Positions 22,542 to 32,200 of a stretch of DNA of 64,000 nt are shown here, piece by piece (the first letter of the stretch is position 1; every line of letters starts with the position of its first letter). Made by a program: the position numbers and the translations under genes. Below the pieces are notes generated by a model. That model saw nothing but the letters and a program-made list of their open reading frames with translations. It was not told the DNA's origin and did not search any database. Source of the DNA: Acrasis kona (taxonomy: Eukaryota; Heterolobosea; Eutetramitea; Acrasida; Acrasidae); contig JAOPGA020001037.1 of the NCBI GenBank assembly GCA_026419775.2, positions 33,155 to 97,154 on the forward strand. The letters are read 5' to 3'.

Positions 22542-24555
22542 ATGTTGAACAGACGCATCAATAAGCATAGTAATGATTTTTGATTTTGTGTTGTATAACA
22601 AAAATAGAGTCTGTAAAAGCGAACGAAGGTGAAGTGCATTGTGCAAGAATTAGTACAAAAGGACAATTCATTGCCACTGGAGGAGCTGATGAAGCACTCA
22701 ATATTTTCACGTGGAATTTGGATTACATCAATATCTCAACCTCCAACACTCAAAAGTCCCTCAAAAGCCCGTCACCCATTACTTGTGTAACGTTTGACAG
22801 CGAGGACGAATGTATTATTGCTGGGACCGTCAGTGGTAGCCTCTGCTACTGGAATCTATCAGCTAAAAAAAGTAAGTACTTTAGTTAATGTCGCTAACAA
22901 ACTACAAGTGACTCTTTTTAATAACGGCCATAGATCAAATGTTTTGTGTTTAGATGCTCACCCTTTTGCCTCTGAATATTTTGTTTCGGGAGGAATGGAC
23001 AACGTAGTCAAGCTATGGTCCAAAAACAATACCAGCGTTTTGTTAGATCTCAAGGACTCTCAGAACACAAGCTCAACCACATCTGTAAAGTTCAGTCCAG
23101 ATGGAAAATGGATTTTCTCCGGGAATACAGAAGGCAAAATATTTTTATGGGAGATCAAAACGGCGAAATTATTAAGGACATTAGAACTACCATCTCAACA
23201 ATCTCCAATCGTTACAATACAAATTAATCCAGAGGAGTATTTTATCGCCGCAAGTCATAAAGACGGCTCCATCAACTATTGGAGTTTGAGCGACAATTTT
23301 GTAAGCTCTATTAAATTGGAATCCGCTCCAGCAACAGCTTTAGCCTTCAATGATGACGGAAGATATATTCTTGCTGGTAGCGAAACTCACCTTTCGGTTA
23401 TAGACACAATGAGCGAAACTAAAGAGTTGGAGCTCATGGACGAATTGGACAGTAGATGGGGAATTGTAACTGACATGTACCTCAACAAGAGATCCAGTCA
23501 ACTTTGTGTTGTCACAAAAGAGCGTGATAATATCTCTACTTTTATCGTACTTGCCGATAAAATAATTCCATCAAGTAACGGATTCAGACCAGATTCAGCT
23601 GGTCTCAACCCACCTACATCACCTGATCCCATGAAACCTCCTCCCACTCCTATTCTTCATGGAAATGTCAATATCAAAAGGCCTTCAGATCTACCAGCTA
23701 TGCCTTCCACTCCTACATTCCCAGTCCACACAGTTCAGCCACCCAAACAGTCCATGAATAGAGCTGTTGACTCGTCTGTGGATAGAGCGGTAGATGAAGA
23801 GGGTGACTTTAATATGTCAGAGCCTCAACAACCACAGCGCCAGTCAGAAGAAAAACCGAAACTGAAAAGAGCTAGTCCAAAGCCAGTTCCAAGAAGTGCT
23901 CCTCAGTCTGCACCAGAGGTAGTTCAAAAGGATCCAAGGACGATGACCGATACTGAAATCATATCTCATTGTATAAAAGACAGCAGCATTATGTGTAGCG
24001 CATTGTATGGCCGCTTGAATAATTTGAGAATTGTAACAAGGTTATTGACTCAAGAATCGAGTGTGAGAGATGGCATCAAATTAATGATAAAATTAAAGGA
24101 CCACTCTATTATTGTGGATGTCCTCAAAAACTACTTTTGCGATAAAATCTATGTAAGAAAGTACTTCAATGTAGATTTGGTAATGATGCTTCTTCCCATT
24201 CTGAAGGAATTATTGAACACACCATATGAAGAGTAAGTTGCAATTAATTTAAATTTCTTACATCATTAGTTACATTTGTGAGTCTCTTAGAATGACAACA
24301 TTACTTTTTGAACTCTTTTCAAAAACAATAATTAGTACACTTAGACCGCAATCTTCAGAGAGACTACAACGAAGAAACAACAGTGAGTTCACTGACATGA
24401 GTAAAGAGGCACAGTTTGAGAAATGCGACACCTGTAAAGACGTTTTTGTTACTATTCGTAACTCTGCAAAGAAGAAGTTCTCTGAAAGACAAGATGACAT
24501 GGGGGTTTACTCTAAGAAATTAATTCAAACAATGTCTGGTTTCGGCAATGAATAA
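22542..24555 (+). CDS. KATNB1: Katanin p80 WD40 subunit B1
   Basis: Regulatory subunit of the microtubule-severing enzyme katanin. Four exons: 22542-22569, 22608-22871, 22909-24232 and 24270-24555. The introns are 38, 37 and 37 nt, and the spliced length is an exact multiple of three (633 residues). WD40 repeats fill about residues 15-310; GHRSNVLCLDAHPF is close to the family consensus. A proline-rich linker follows. The C-terminal con80 domain (about 470-633), which binds the p60 ATPase, runs across the last intron as LLPILKELLNTPYED-YICESL. The first exon has only nine codons. Its presence implies a working microtubule cytoskeleton, probably with flagella or a spindle that needs severing. 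The stop codon overlaps AATAAA. Confidence 0.94.
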
Positions 24556-24871
24556 AATCTAAATTAATATCTGATCGATATTGTTCTTATTGTACAGTGC
24601 TAAAACTTATTGTCCAAACAAAGTCGATGACATAATATAAAAATACAGATAAATCTGGAATGCCCAGTAAGTTGCGTTAACTTATGAGATTGGACACTAC
24701 TTAATGCATGGAGTTCGTTCGGAGTTGAATTATTGAAGTATAAAATTGGTCAAGATTTTTTTAAATTCTTAAAATAGTTTCCACAAGTGAAGTCTTCGTT
24801 GTTCTTGACTATAAATAGGCCGAAAAAACGAACTAAACACTAACAAAAAAACAACAAACACACTAATCACA
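24556..24871. promoter_or_regulatory. Upstream region with TATA box for the repetitive protein gene
   Basis: A 316-bp gap. TATAAATA at 24810-24817 lies 62 bp before the next ATG, followed by an A/C-rich leader. No gene is seen in the rest. Confidence 0.6.
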
Positions 24872-25546
24872 ATGGGTCTATTCCACAAGTCACACAAACA
24901 CGAAGAAGCCACCGCAATCCCAGTCGCAACCAAGGTCGTTGAAGTCGATACAGTTCCAGTCGTTACCAAGGTAGTAACAACCGACGTCAAGCCAGTTGTC
25001 GAATCCACCAGAGTTATCGAGAAGGAGGCAATCATCACCAACGTACAAGACAAGGCCGTCCTAGAACAAGTCATCGAAAAGAAGAACGTCGAAGTTCACC
25101 ACGTTGATGTTGTCCAAGAAATCCACGAACAACCCATCATTGAAATCGAGAAGAAGGCTGAAATCCGCCGCATTCAAGAGGCCACCGAGACACAAAAGGT
25201 TGTCGAGAAGACCGAATTCCAAAAGGTTGAGGCCAACGCCAGCTTATCATTGGAAGAGAGAGAAAGAATCAGATTGGCACACGAAGGATTACTATCCAAG
25301 GACGTCAAGGTTGAAGTCACAAAGGACGTCAAGGTTGACACTGTTCATGACGCCGAAGTTGTCCGTGAAGTGATTGTTCAACCAGTCATCGAACGTCATC
25401 AACAAGCTCTTGTAACTGAAGTTCACGAAAAGAAGGTTGTCGAAGTCCACGAGCACCCAGTCGTAAGAAAGATCGTTGAAGCCCCAATCGTAAGAGAGGT
25501 AGTTCACGAGTCAGTCGTTGTTGAGAAGACCTCAACAGTTTTGTAA
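24872..25546 (+). CDS. Hydrophilic Val/Glu/Lys-repeat protein, unknown function
   Basis: The 224-residue product begins MGLFHKSHKHEE and then repeats loose units such as VVEK, VVTKVV, PVVE and VHEHPVV. There is no signal peptide or membrane segment. A central segment (LSLEERERIRLAHEG) is helical and less repetitive. The codons are unusually uniform (mostly C- or G-ending), and a good TATA box lies upstream; both suggest strong expression. Alternating Val with charged residues recalls stress-related hydrophilic proteins in fungi and protists, but I cannot assign a family. Part of the 3' end and UTR is duplicated at 28.86 kb. Confidence 0.75.
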   Translation: MGLFHKSHKHEEATAIPVATKVVEVDTVPVVTKVVTTDVKPVVESTRVIEKEAIITNVQDKAVLEQVIEKKNVEVHHVDVVQEIHEQPIIEIEKKAEIRRIQEATETQKVVEKTEFQKVEANASLSLEERERIRLAHEGLLSKDVKVEVTKDVKVDTVHDAEVVREVIVQPVIERHQQALVTEVHEKKVVEVHEHPVVRKIVEAPIVREVVHESVVVEKTSTVL

Positions 25547-25605
25547 AAGAAATAATAAACACAACATCATCTCATAACAAATTTGTTCTTCTAACCATTT
25601 TTCAT
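25541..25605 (+). repeat. Copy 1 of a duplicated 3' UTR segment
   Basis: This 65-bp stretch includes the stop codon of the Val/Glu/Lys-repeat gene and its 3' UTR. It matches 28861-28925 with one mismatch (25554 A, 28874 T). Weaker similarity continues downstream of both copies (GCTTTCTCTTTAC and CACCAAGT). Confidence 0.9.
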
Positions 25606-26000
25606 ATACGCTTTCTCTTTACCCTCACCAAGTCGGATTCGAGTGACAATTAGATTATGGAATCTTCACCTGGACCTCACTCTGATTTTGTTACAAAGTG
25701 AAATTTATTGTATTAATAGAAGTGAGTCAACATCAGAATTAATGTTATCGTTCCGCACTCGTTCGCAAAAATATCCTTTGCCCACAGACGTGACGGAAAA
25801 TACCAAAGAGATAAAAAACATGAAACAAATACGACTAGATAAGGTTAAAATGTGATAAAGTAAAGATAAGACAAGATAAAGTACCAAAGAAAGGCAAGTG
25901 GAGATGAACGATAACAACTACAAGTGCTTTATATCGGATCCTGTTGTTTTCAATTAATGATCAAAGAAGAAGGAGATACAAACAATAAAAAGACATAAGT
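25606..26000. other. Intergenic, about 400 bp
   Basis: This lies between two convergent genes. An A-rich stretch with many AAGATAA and AAAGATA motifs spans roughly 25850-25890. No gene is recognised. Confidence 0.35.
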
Positions 26001-27902
26001 TTATTTTTTCTTTTTCGTTAAATCTATTTTAGATGAAACGCCGGAAATTGCATTGAATAATACTGCCGAGTTACCTTGGATATTATTCAGGATGTCGGTA
26101 TTGTTATTGGTGAGATTGGTGTTGTTGGCGGTGAGGTTGGTGTTGTTGGCGGTAAGGTAGGTATTGATGGTGGTAAGGTTGGTGTTGTTGGCGGTAAGGT
26201 TGGTGAGGTTGGTGGTGAGGTTGGTGTTGTTGGCTGTAAGGTTGGTGTTGTTGGTGGTGAGGTCGGCGTTGATGATGGTGAGGTTGGTATTGTTGTTGGT
26301 GATGTTTGTATTGTTGGTGGTGAGGTTGGTGTTGTTATTGGTGATGTTTGTGTTATTGGTGGTGAGATTGGTATTGTTGGTGGTGAGGTTTGTGTTGTTG
26401 GAGGTAAGGTTTGTGTTGTTGGCGGTAAGGTTGGCGTTGATGGTGGTGAGGTTGGTGTTGTTGGCGGTGAGGTTGGTGTTGTTGGCGGTAAGGTAGGTAT
26501 TGATGGTGGTAAGGTTGGTGTTGTTGGCGGTAAGGTTGGTGAGGTTGGTGGTGAGGTTGGTGAGGTTGGTGGTGAGGTTGGTGAGGTTGGTGGTGAGGTT
26601 GATGTTGTTGTTGGTGAGGTTCTCTACAAGGTTCATAAGCCTGCTGTTGCTTGATTCAAGATGTTGAATTGTTTGAAGCAGGCTATCAAGGGTTGGTGTG
26701 CTGGCTACTGTTCTTCTGAGATTATTGACCTCGACGGTTAATTGCTGATTGGCATTGGTCAATCGCTCGTTGGCATTGGTCAGATCAATGATCTTCTGCC
26801 AATTTTTAAGGGTAGCCTCTTCATATTTGTCCCCCCTTTCTTTCTGTTTGAGGTACAGATGCTTCAATTGATCAGGCCTCATCTCCTCTTGCTTCTTCCT
26901 TTTCTTTTTTTGCTGCGCTATAGATGCTCTTGGTGCACCAGAACCTTGGAGATTTTCTTGTCCTAGAAACTCACCCTGAGGACTTGCTGTGGTTATTGGT
27001 GTTGATGGCGCAGTAACCTCATCCTCCAGCACAGCAAAATCAGGTTCTTCTAGGGCCACATCGGTGACATCGTGGCAATCATGGCATCCACATTTATAAT
27101 TCCCTAAATGGGAGTTGATGTCGATAATGTCCCAATCTTTGTGGCAGTTCACTGAGCATTGTGGACACACCATTTCTTTGCAGGTTTGACACTTGAACCA
27201 GAAACCGTATCCGAGCTCTTCCTTTCTACAATAAGTATCCCAAAAAAAACTGCAATCGGACAGTCTTGAAGCGTTTTTATTACAATACTTAAACTGCAGT
27301 TTGTGTTGAAGACTTTTAGTAAATTTGTCTCCAGGATCAATCTGCTTTCGACTGAACATGGCGTTCCCAAAGCAGTTGCCAGTTAGAGCACCTGAGACAC
27401 TTGCAAAGTGGTTGCGTATCGTGTCGAAGGAAGGAACGATGAGTAGAGTAGAGCCATAAGCAACGTACTCATCCAAGAAAGGGTTGTTTCTTTCTTTTTT
27501 AAAGTTCACGTCCTCCGACGGAACAGCATAAGTACCCATGTACCATGGAAACGAGCTCGTTACAGACACTTGGTCCATAATAGCTTCTCTTGATTGGATA
27601 GATGATATAAAATCAACGTTCTCCTGGTACAATTCGATGTTCCATCCACCAACTTTTGTAAAATGTGCATAACCCTCTTTTGTGTGTATAAGCACATGGT
27701 AGTCCATAAGGGGAGCTCCTATAAACGTAAAAACGTAGCTCGGGATCTGGACTTCGCTGACGTCGACAATTTTGTATGACACTCTCAGTGCCGTTCTAAA
27801 TGCGATATTGGGAGAGCATAATAGAACCTTTTCCATTAGTTCCTTCTCATTATTAAAGATGTCCTTGTATGCTGTGATGACGTCATCCACACTTTTTGAC
27901 AT
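26001..27902 (-). CDS. Orphan protein with UBR-like zinc segment and NLTTNNT heptapeptide repeats
   Basis: A 633-residue single-exon frame starting MSKSVDDVITAYKDIF. The first 200 residues are an unassigned alpha/beta region. A Cys/His-rich segment follows (about 225-285): CSFFWDTYC, CQTCKEMVCPQCSVNCHKDW, YKCGCHDC. The order C-x2-C-x4-C-x2-C-x3-CHK and the terminal C-x-C-x2-C resemble a UBR box, the zinc fold that reads N-degrons, but several ligands cannot be placed with certainty. Next come an acidic/proline linker, a basic KKKRKKQ cluster and a coiled coil (about 355-420). The last 200 residues are some 25 repeats of seven residues, NLTTNNT and variants. It may be a nuclear or ubiquitin-pathway protein. 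Confidence 0.65.
   Translation of the reverse strand: MSKSVDDVITAYKDIFNNEKELMEKVLLCSPNIAFRTALRVSYKIVDVSEVQIPSYVFTFIGAPLMDYHVLIHTKEGYAHFTKVGGWNIELYQENVDFISSIQSREAIMDQVSVTSSFPWYMGTYAVPSEDVNFKKERNNPFLDEYVAYGSTLLIVPSFDTIRNHFASVSGALTGNCFGNAMFSRKQIDPGDKFTKSLQHKLQFKYCNKNASRLSDCSFFWDTYCRKEELGYGFWFKCQTCKEMVCPQCSVNCHKDWDIIDINSHLGNYKCGCHDCHDVTDVALEEPDFAVLEDEVTAPSTPITTASPQGEFLGQENLQGSGAPRASIAQQKKKRKKQEEMRPDQLKHLYLKQKERGDKYEEATLKNWQKIIDLTNANERLTNANQQLTVEVNNLRRTVASTPTLDSLLQTIQHLESSNSRLMNLVENLTNNNINLTTNLTNLTTNLTNLTTNLTNLTANNTNLTTINTYLTANNTNLTANNTNLTTINANLTANNTNLTSNNTNLTTNNTNLTTNNTNITNNNTNLTTNNTNITNNNTNLTIINADLTTNNTNLTANNTNLTTNLTNLTANNTNLTTINTYLTANNTNLTANNTNLTNNNTDILNNIQGNSAVLFNAISGVSSKIDLTKKKK
26098..26632 (-). 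repeat. 21-bp tandem repeat array encoding NLTxNNT
   Basis: About 25 in-frame 21-bp units. The core Leu-Thr is constant, while positions 4 to 7 alternate between TNNT, ANNT, TINA/TINT and TNLT. Higher-order blocks recur: a run of units around 26500-26560 is repeated near 26140-26220, implying expansion by duplication of multi-unit blocks. The opposite strand looks like a GT-rich open frame, which is a shadow. Confidence 0.9.
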
Positions 27903-28030
27903 TTGACATGTTGTTACAATTCATTCGCATCCTTTCTATTTGGAGATCCCAAATAGATAAGCACTATCAGAACTTACTAGCTAAAAATTTAATTATGTAC
28001 GCACTCTAAACTATATATTATTCATTGTTT

Positions 28031-28291
28031 TCATTCCATATATCTAATCACGTCAATTCTATGTCTAAACCATGTGCTATTCGCAATGTCAAGTACTACA
28101 GGTCCTGATTTTTCAAAATTGTTTTTAAATTCTATTAGACGATGGCAGCACCAACTGCCACTGGTTTCAAGTGTCGAGATTGTTAGATCAGTTTTATTCT
28201 TAAGTTTCTTTTCTATTTTAGGCAGTGGATATTCTGAAATCTTCTGACAGTATTTTAAAATCAACCTGCATGCAGTGAGGGTGTGCTAAAA
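28031..28291 (-). CDS. Possible last exon of an unassigned gene
   Basis: An open frame of about 86 codons on the minus strand ends in RIDVIRYME and a TGA. Its composition is protein-like (LILKYCQKISEYPLPKIEKKL, then GSWCCHRLIEFKNNFEK). It has no ATG at its start. A splice acceptor (TTTTTAG) sits just upstream on the minus strand, near 28292. No upstream exon could be linked to it. It may be a fragment left by the duplication that also copied the neighbouring 3' UTR. Confidence 0.35.
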
Positions 28292-29215
28292 ACATAGGAA
28301 GAATATGTATATTAAAAACAAAATTGTTTATTAATGTGGTTTCCGCACCGGGTACTGAGGTGATCTTAAGTTTGTAACGGTGCTTACTCAATTACTCAGA
28401 GATTCACAACTATCTACGGCCTCCCGCTTTGGTTTCACTCATCAAGATTATTTGAAAAACTTGCAAGTGTTTTATGCATACGTTACCATGCGACGCTGTC
28501 ACAAAAACCAACCGGATCTCTAAATGTTGGGATCGCACTTTGAGGGTGATTGTCGCTGTTCTTCCCGTTTGGTGGCTAACATGTCGCTTCAATCGGATGA
28601 GTTCAAAACTCAGTCAAATTGATCTTGATCCACATCAATGGTCATCTCGACAAGATCATTCCGCTGCCTTTGATAATTTGAAAAATTGTTCCAATGCATA
28701 TTGATTTCCACGAGTAAATTTATTGACGGTGTCTTGTATACATTCTAATACGAATGCATTTGCTTTGTCGCCGTGGACTCTCTCTATTGTGACTTTAATG
28801 TGATATGTCCATTACATTTTGTGACACAGGGACACTTCGGACATTCGAGTCTGGACAAAATTGTAAAAGAAATTATAAACACAACATCATCTCATAACAA
28901 ATTTGTTCTTCTAACCATTTTTCATTTGGTTCTAACGTTAGGTAGCGGTGTTGAAATATATAAGCTTTCTCTTTACTCACACCAAGTACGCGAATGACAG
29001 CGATTAGTAATAACCTTAAATGTTTGAGATGTGGGTTCCATCTTAATTTATACTCAATAACATCCTTTCCATTAGCCCTCCCAATATCACCTGGCAAAGC
29101 AAGAGCATGAACCCAAAATTTGTTAAATATTGTAAGCTTGTCAACCGAATTTGTTGAACGTGCAAGATGCTTTCATACACTGCACTCAACGATGCGGCAG
29201 TGGCATTCACACCGC
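28292..29215. other. Gene-poor stretch with a copied 3' UTR
   Basis: About 920 bp. It contains several short open frames on both strands without recognisable products, a 65-bp copy (28861-28925) of a 3' UTR, and the promoter side of the RNA polymerase III gene. The region looks like rearranged or decaying sequence. Confidence 0.4.
28861..28925 (+). repeat. Copy 2 of the duplicated 3' UTR segment
   Basis: This is 64 of 65 bases identical to 25541-25605. Relative to copy 1, about 40 bp of extra sequence follows before the similarity resumes near 28967. No coding sequence related to the 24.9-kb gene is found upstream of this copy. Confidence 0.9.
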
Positions 29216-32200
29216 ATGAGGGCGTCGTTAAAAGAGGAGCAGCACCAAAGAAAATGTATGTATTTGTTGTTTATGAAAATATTTTTAACAGTTCATAGAT
29301 CCTCCATCTGTTTTGGTGTGTTTCACGATGAAGATATGAGACGTCTAAGTCATGTACAAGTTATTAATAAAGAACTATACAAACCAGAGATACGGAAACC
29401 AGTACCCTTCGGAGTACTCGACACGCAAATGGGCACATCTGGTCGCGGGGGTGTTTGTGAAACTTGTGGACAAGACATTAAAGAATGCGTTGGGCACTTT
29501 GGATATGTGCACTTTCAATTACCAGTGTTTCACATTGGTTATTTAAAAAACATTATAGAAATTCTTCAAAGGATTTGTAAAGTTTGTTCGCGGGTTCTTC
29601 TGACCAACCAAGAAGGTGCTCAATACATTAAAAGATTCCGCAATAAAGAACTTGACAATGTTGTAAGGAAAAAAATACACAAGGACGTCGGAGACAAATG
29701 TAAAAAAGTAGGAAAGTGCATGCACTGTAATGGTAACAATGGAACTGTCAAAAAGGTTGATGTATGTCGCATCGTTCACGAAAAGTTCAAATCAAAATCA
29801 AAAGACAATGCAGAGGTCCACGAGAATTTCATGAAGGAATTTGAAGAGGCCGTCGAACATAATGAACTTCTCAAGCCATACATTGGAAAGGCCATGGACG
29901 ACATGAACCCACTTCGTGTCCTAGAGTTATTCAAGAAAATTCCAGAAACGGACGTTGAGCTGCTTGACATGAACCCAGACGTCACCAGACCCGATCAATT
30001 AGTAATGACACACATGTTAGTTCCTCCACTTTGCATCAGACCATCCGTCGCAAGCGATCTCGGAACGAACGAAGACGACTTGACCTCAGGAATGAGTCGC
30101 ATTGTACATTTAAACTGGATGATTACTGACTCCATCAAGAAAGGTGGTCCCGTCGAAAACTTGATTGAACTTTGGGACTCCTTACAACAAGAATGTGCAG
30201 TTTACATCAACAGCGAACAACCAGGATTAAAGAAACCCGACAGCAAGCCCATTCGTTCCCTGTGTCAGCGCCTCAAAGGAAAATACGGACGCTTCCGCGG
30301 TAATCTATCAGGAAAGAGAGTCGACTTCACAGGAAGGACCGTCATCTCTCCCGACTGTAATTTGGAATTACATCAAGTCGGCGTGCCAGAACTTCAAGCA
30401 AGAGTGTTGACCTATCCTGAGAGGGTCTCGCGTTACAACATTGACTTTATGAGATCGCTCGTCAGGAACGGTCCGTTCGTCCATCCAGGTGCAAACTACA
30501 TTATACCAGCAAACAATCCGATCAAAAAATATCTCAAGTACGGAGATCGAGAAGAGGTAGCGAAAAACATTCAGATCGGAGACATTGTGGAAAGACATTT
30601 GATGGACGGAGATTACGTATTGTTCAATCGTCAACCGAGTTTACACAGATTAAGCATCATGTGTCACAGAGCAAGAATCCTGCCGTATCGCACGTTACGT
30701 TTCAACCCGATCGATTGCGCGCCTTACAATGCCGATTTCGATGGAGACGAAATGAACATTCACGTACCTCAAACCGAAGAGGCAAGATCGGAGGCCGCAT
30801 GCCTGATGGGACTTTTGAACAATTTGGTCACTCCACGTAACGGAGAACCAGTCATTGCATGCAATCAAGATTTCTTGACCGCCGCATGGAAACTTTCTCG
30901 CAAAAACATGTTTTTCGATCGATCCGAATTCTGCATGTTGTGTAGTTACATGGGAATCGAAGATCGTAAAATTGATTTGCCGCCGCCCGCCATCGTAAAA
31001 CCAGTAGAGATGTGGACGGGCAAACAATTATTTTCGTTACTCATCAAACCCAATTCGGAAACGCAAGTATGGGTCAACTTGGAAACGAGCGCCAAAAATT
31101 ACAGTAACACCGGCGAATACTTGTGCATTAACGACGGATACGTATGCTTCAAAAATAGCTATCTCATCAGCGGAAATCTCGACAAGAAGATATTGGGAGG
31201 AGATAGCAAAGTTAGCTTGTTTTACTTTTTGATGAGAAACTACGGAACGGCTTATGCAGGTAGCGTGATGGCTAGAGTAGCTAGAGTTGGATCGCGATGG
31301 TTGATGAACCATGGATTCAGCATTGGAATCGACGACGTGATGCCCAGTCAAGAACTCACTTTTAAAAAATCACAAATCCTCAAAAAAGGCTACGAGGAAT
31401 GCGACGACAATATCGCTCAATTCAACGCTGGTAAATTGGAACCACAGCCAGGATGTAACGCCGAACAAACGCTAGAAGTCATTTTGAATAAAAAACTAAG
31501 CGACATTAGAAAGGAAGCTGGCGACATGTGCCTGAACGAATTGCATTGGTTAAACGCACCACTCACCATGGCTCTATGTGGTAGCAAAGGTAGCGTGATT
31601 AACATTTCTCAGATGGTTGCTTGCGTGGGTCAACAAACGGTGAGCGGCAGTAGAATCCAAAACGGATTCTTCGATCGAACGCTCCCTCATTTCCCACTCT
31701 TTTCTCGCAAACCTGACGCAAAGGGTTTCGTCAGTAATAGTTTCTTCACTGGATTATTACCGACAGAGTTTTTTTTTCATACTATGGCCGGTAGAGAAGG
31801 TCTAGTAGACACTGCAGTCAAAACTGCAGAAACTGGTTACATGCAACGTAGGTTAATGAAAGCGTTGGAAGATTTATCTGCTCAATATGATAATAGCGTT
31901 AGAAACAGCGGTGGATATTTGGTTCAGTTTCAATACGGAGATGATTTGTTGGATCCTTATCACATGGAAGAAACGGAAGGAAAGCCGATTCACTTTTCGT
32001 TGTTGTTATCTCATTGTAAGAATCGAAATCAACCGGAGCTTGATGAAATTGGGTTATCTGCTGCAGAAGTAGTATCTCAAGTGGAAGAAAAATTCAAAAA
32101 CATTTTACAATTAGATCAAGATGATGATAATTATTATTTCTTCAAAAACTCAAAAGTCGATCGACGACATGACGATGACGATGATGATGATACGATCTAT

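Noticed and set aside
26098-26632. CRISPR-like array
   Set aside because: The repeats are contiguous coding heptapeptide units without spacers, and this is a eukaryotic nuclear sequence.
26076-26654. Plus-strand Val-Gly-Glu frame
   Set aside because: It is the shadow of the 21-bp NLT repeat array on the minus strand.
29120-29215. Longer N-terminus for RPC1 starting at the first in-frame Met
   Set aside because: The extra 32 residues have no counterpart in the family. The Met at 29216 followed by removal of a 36-nt intron gives a normal start.
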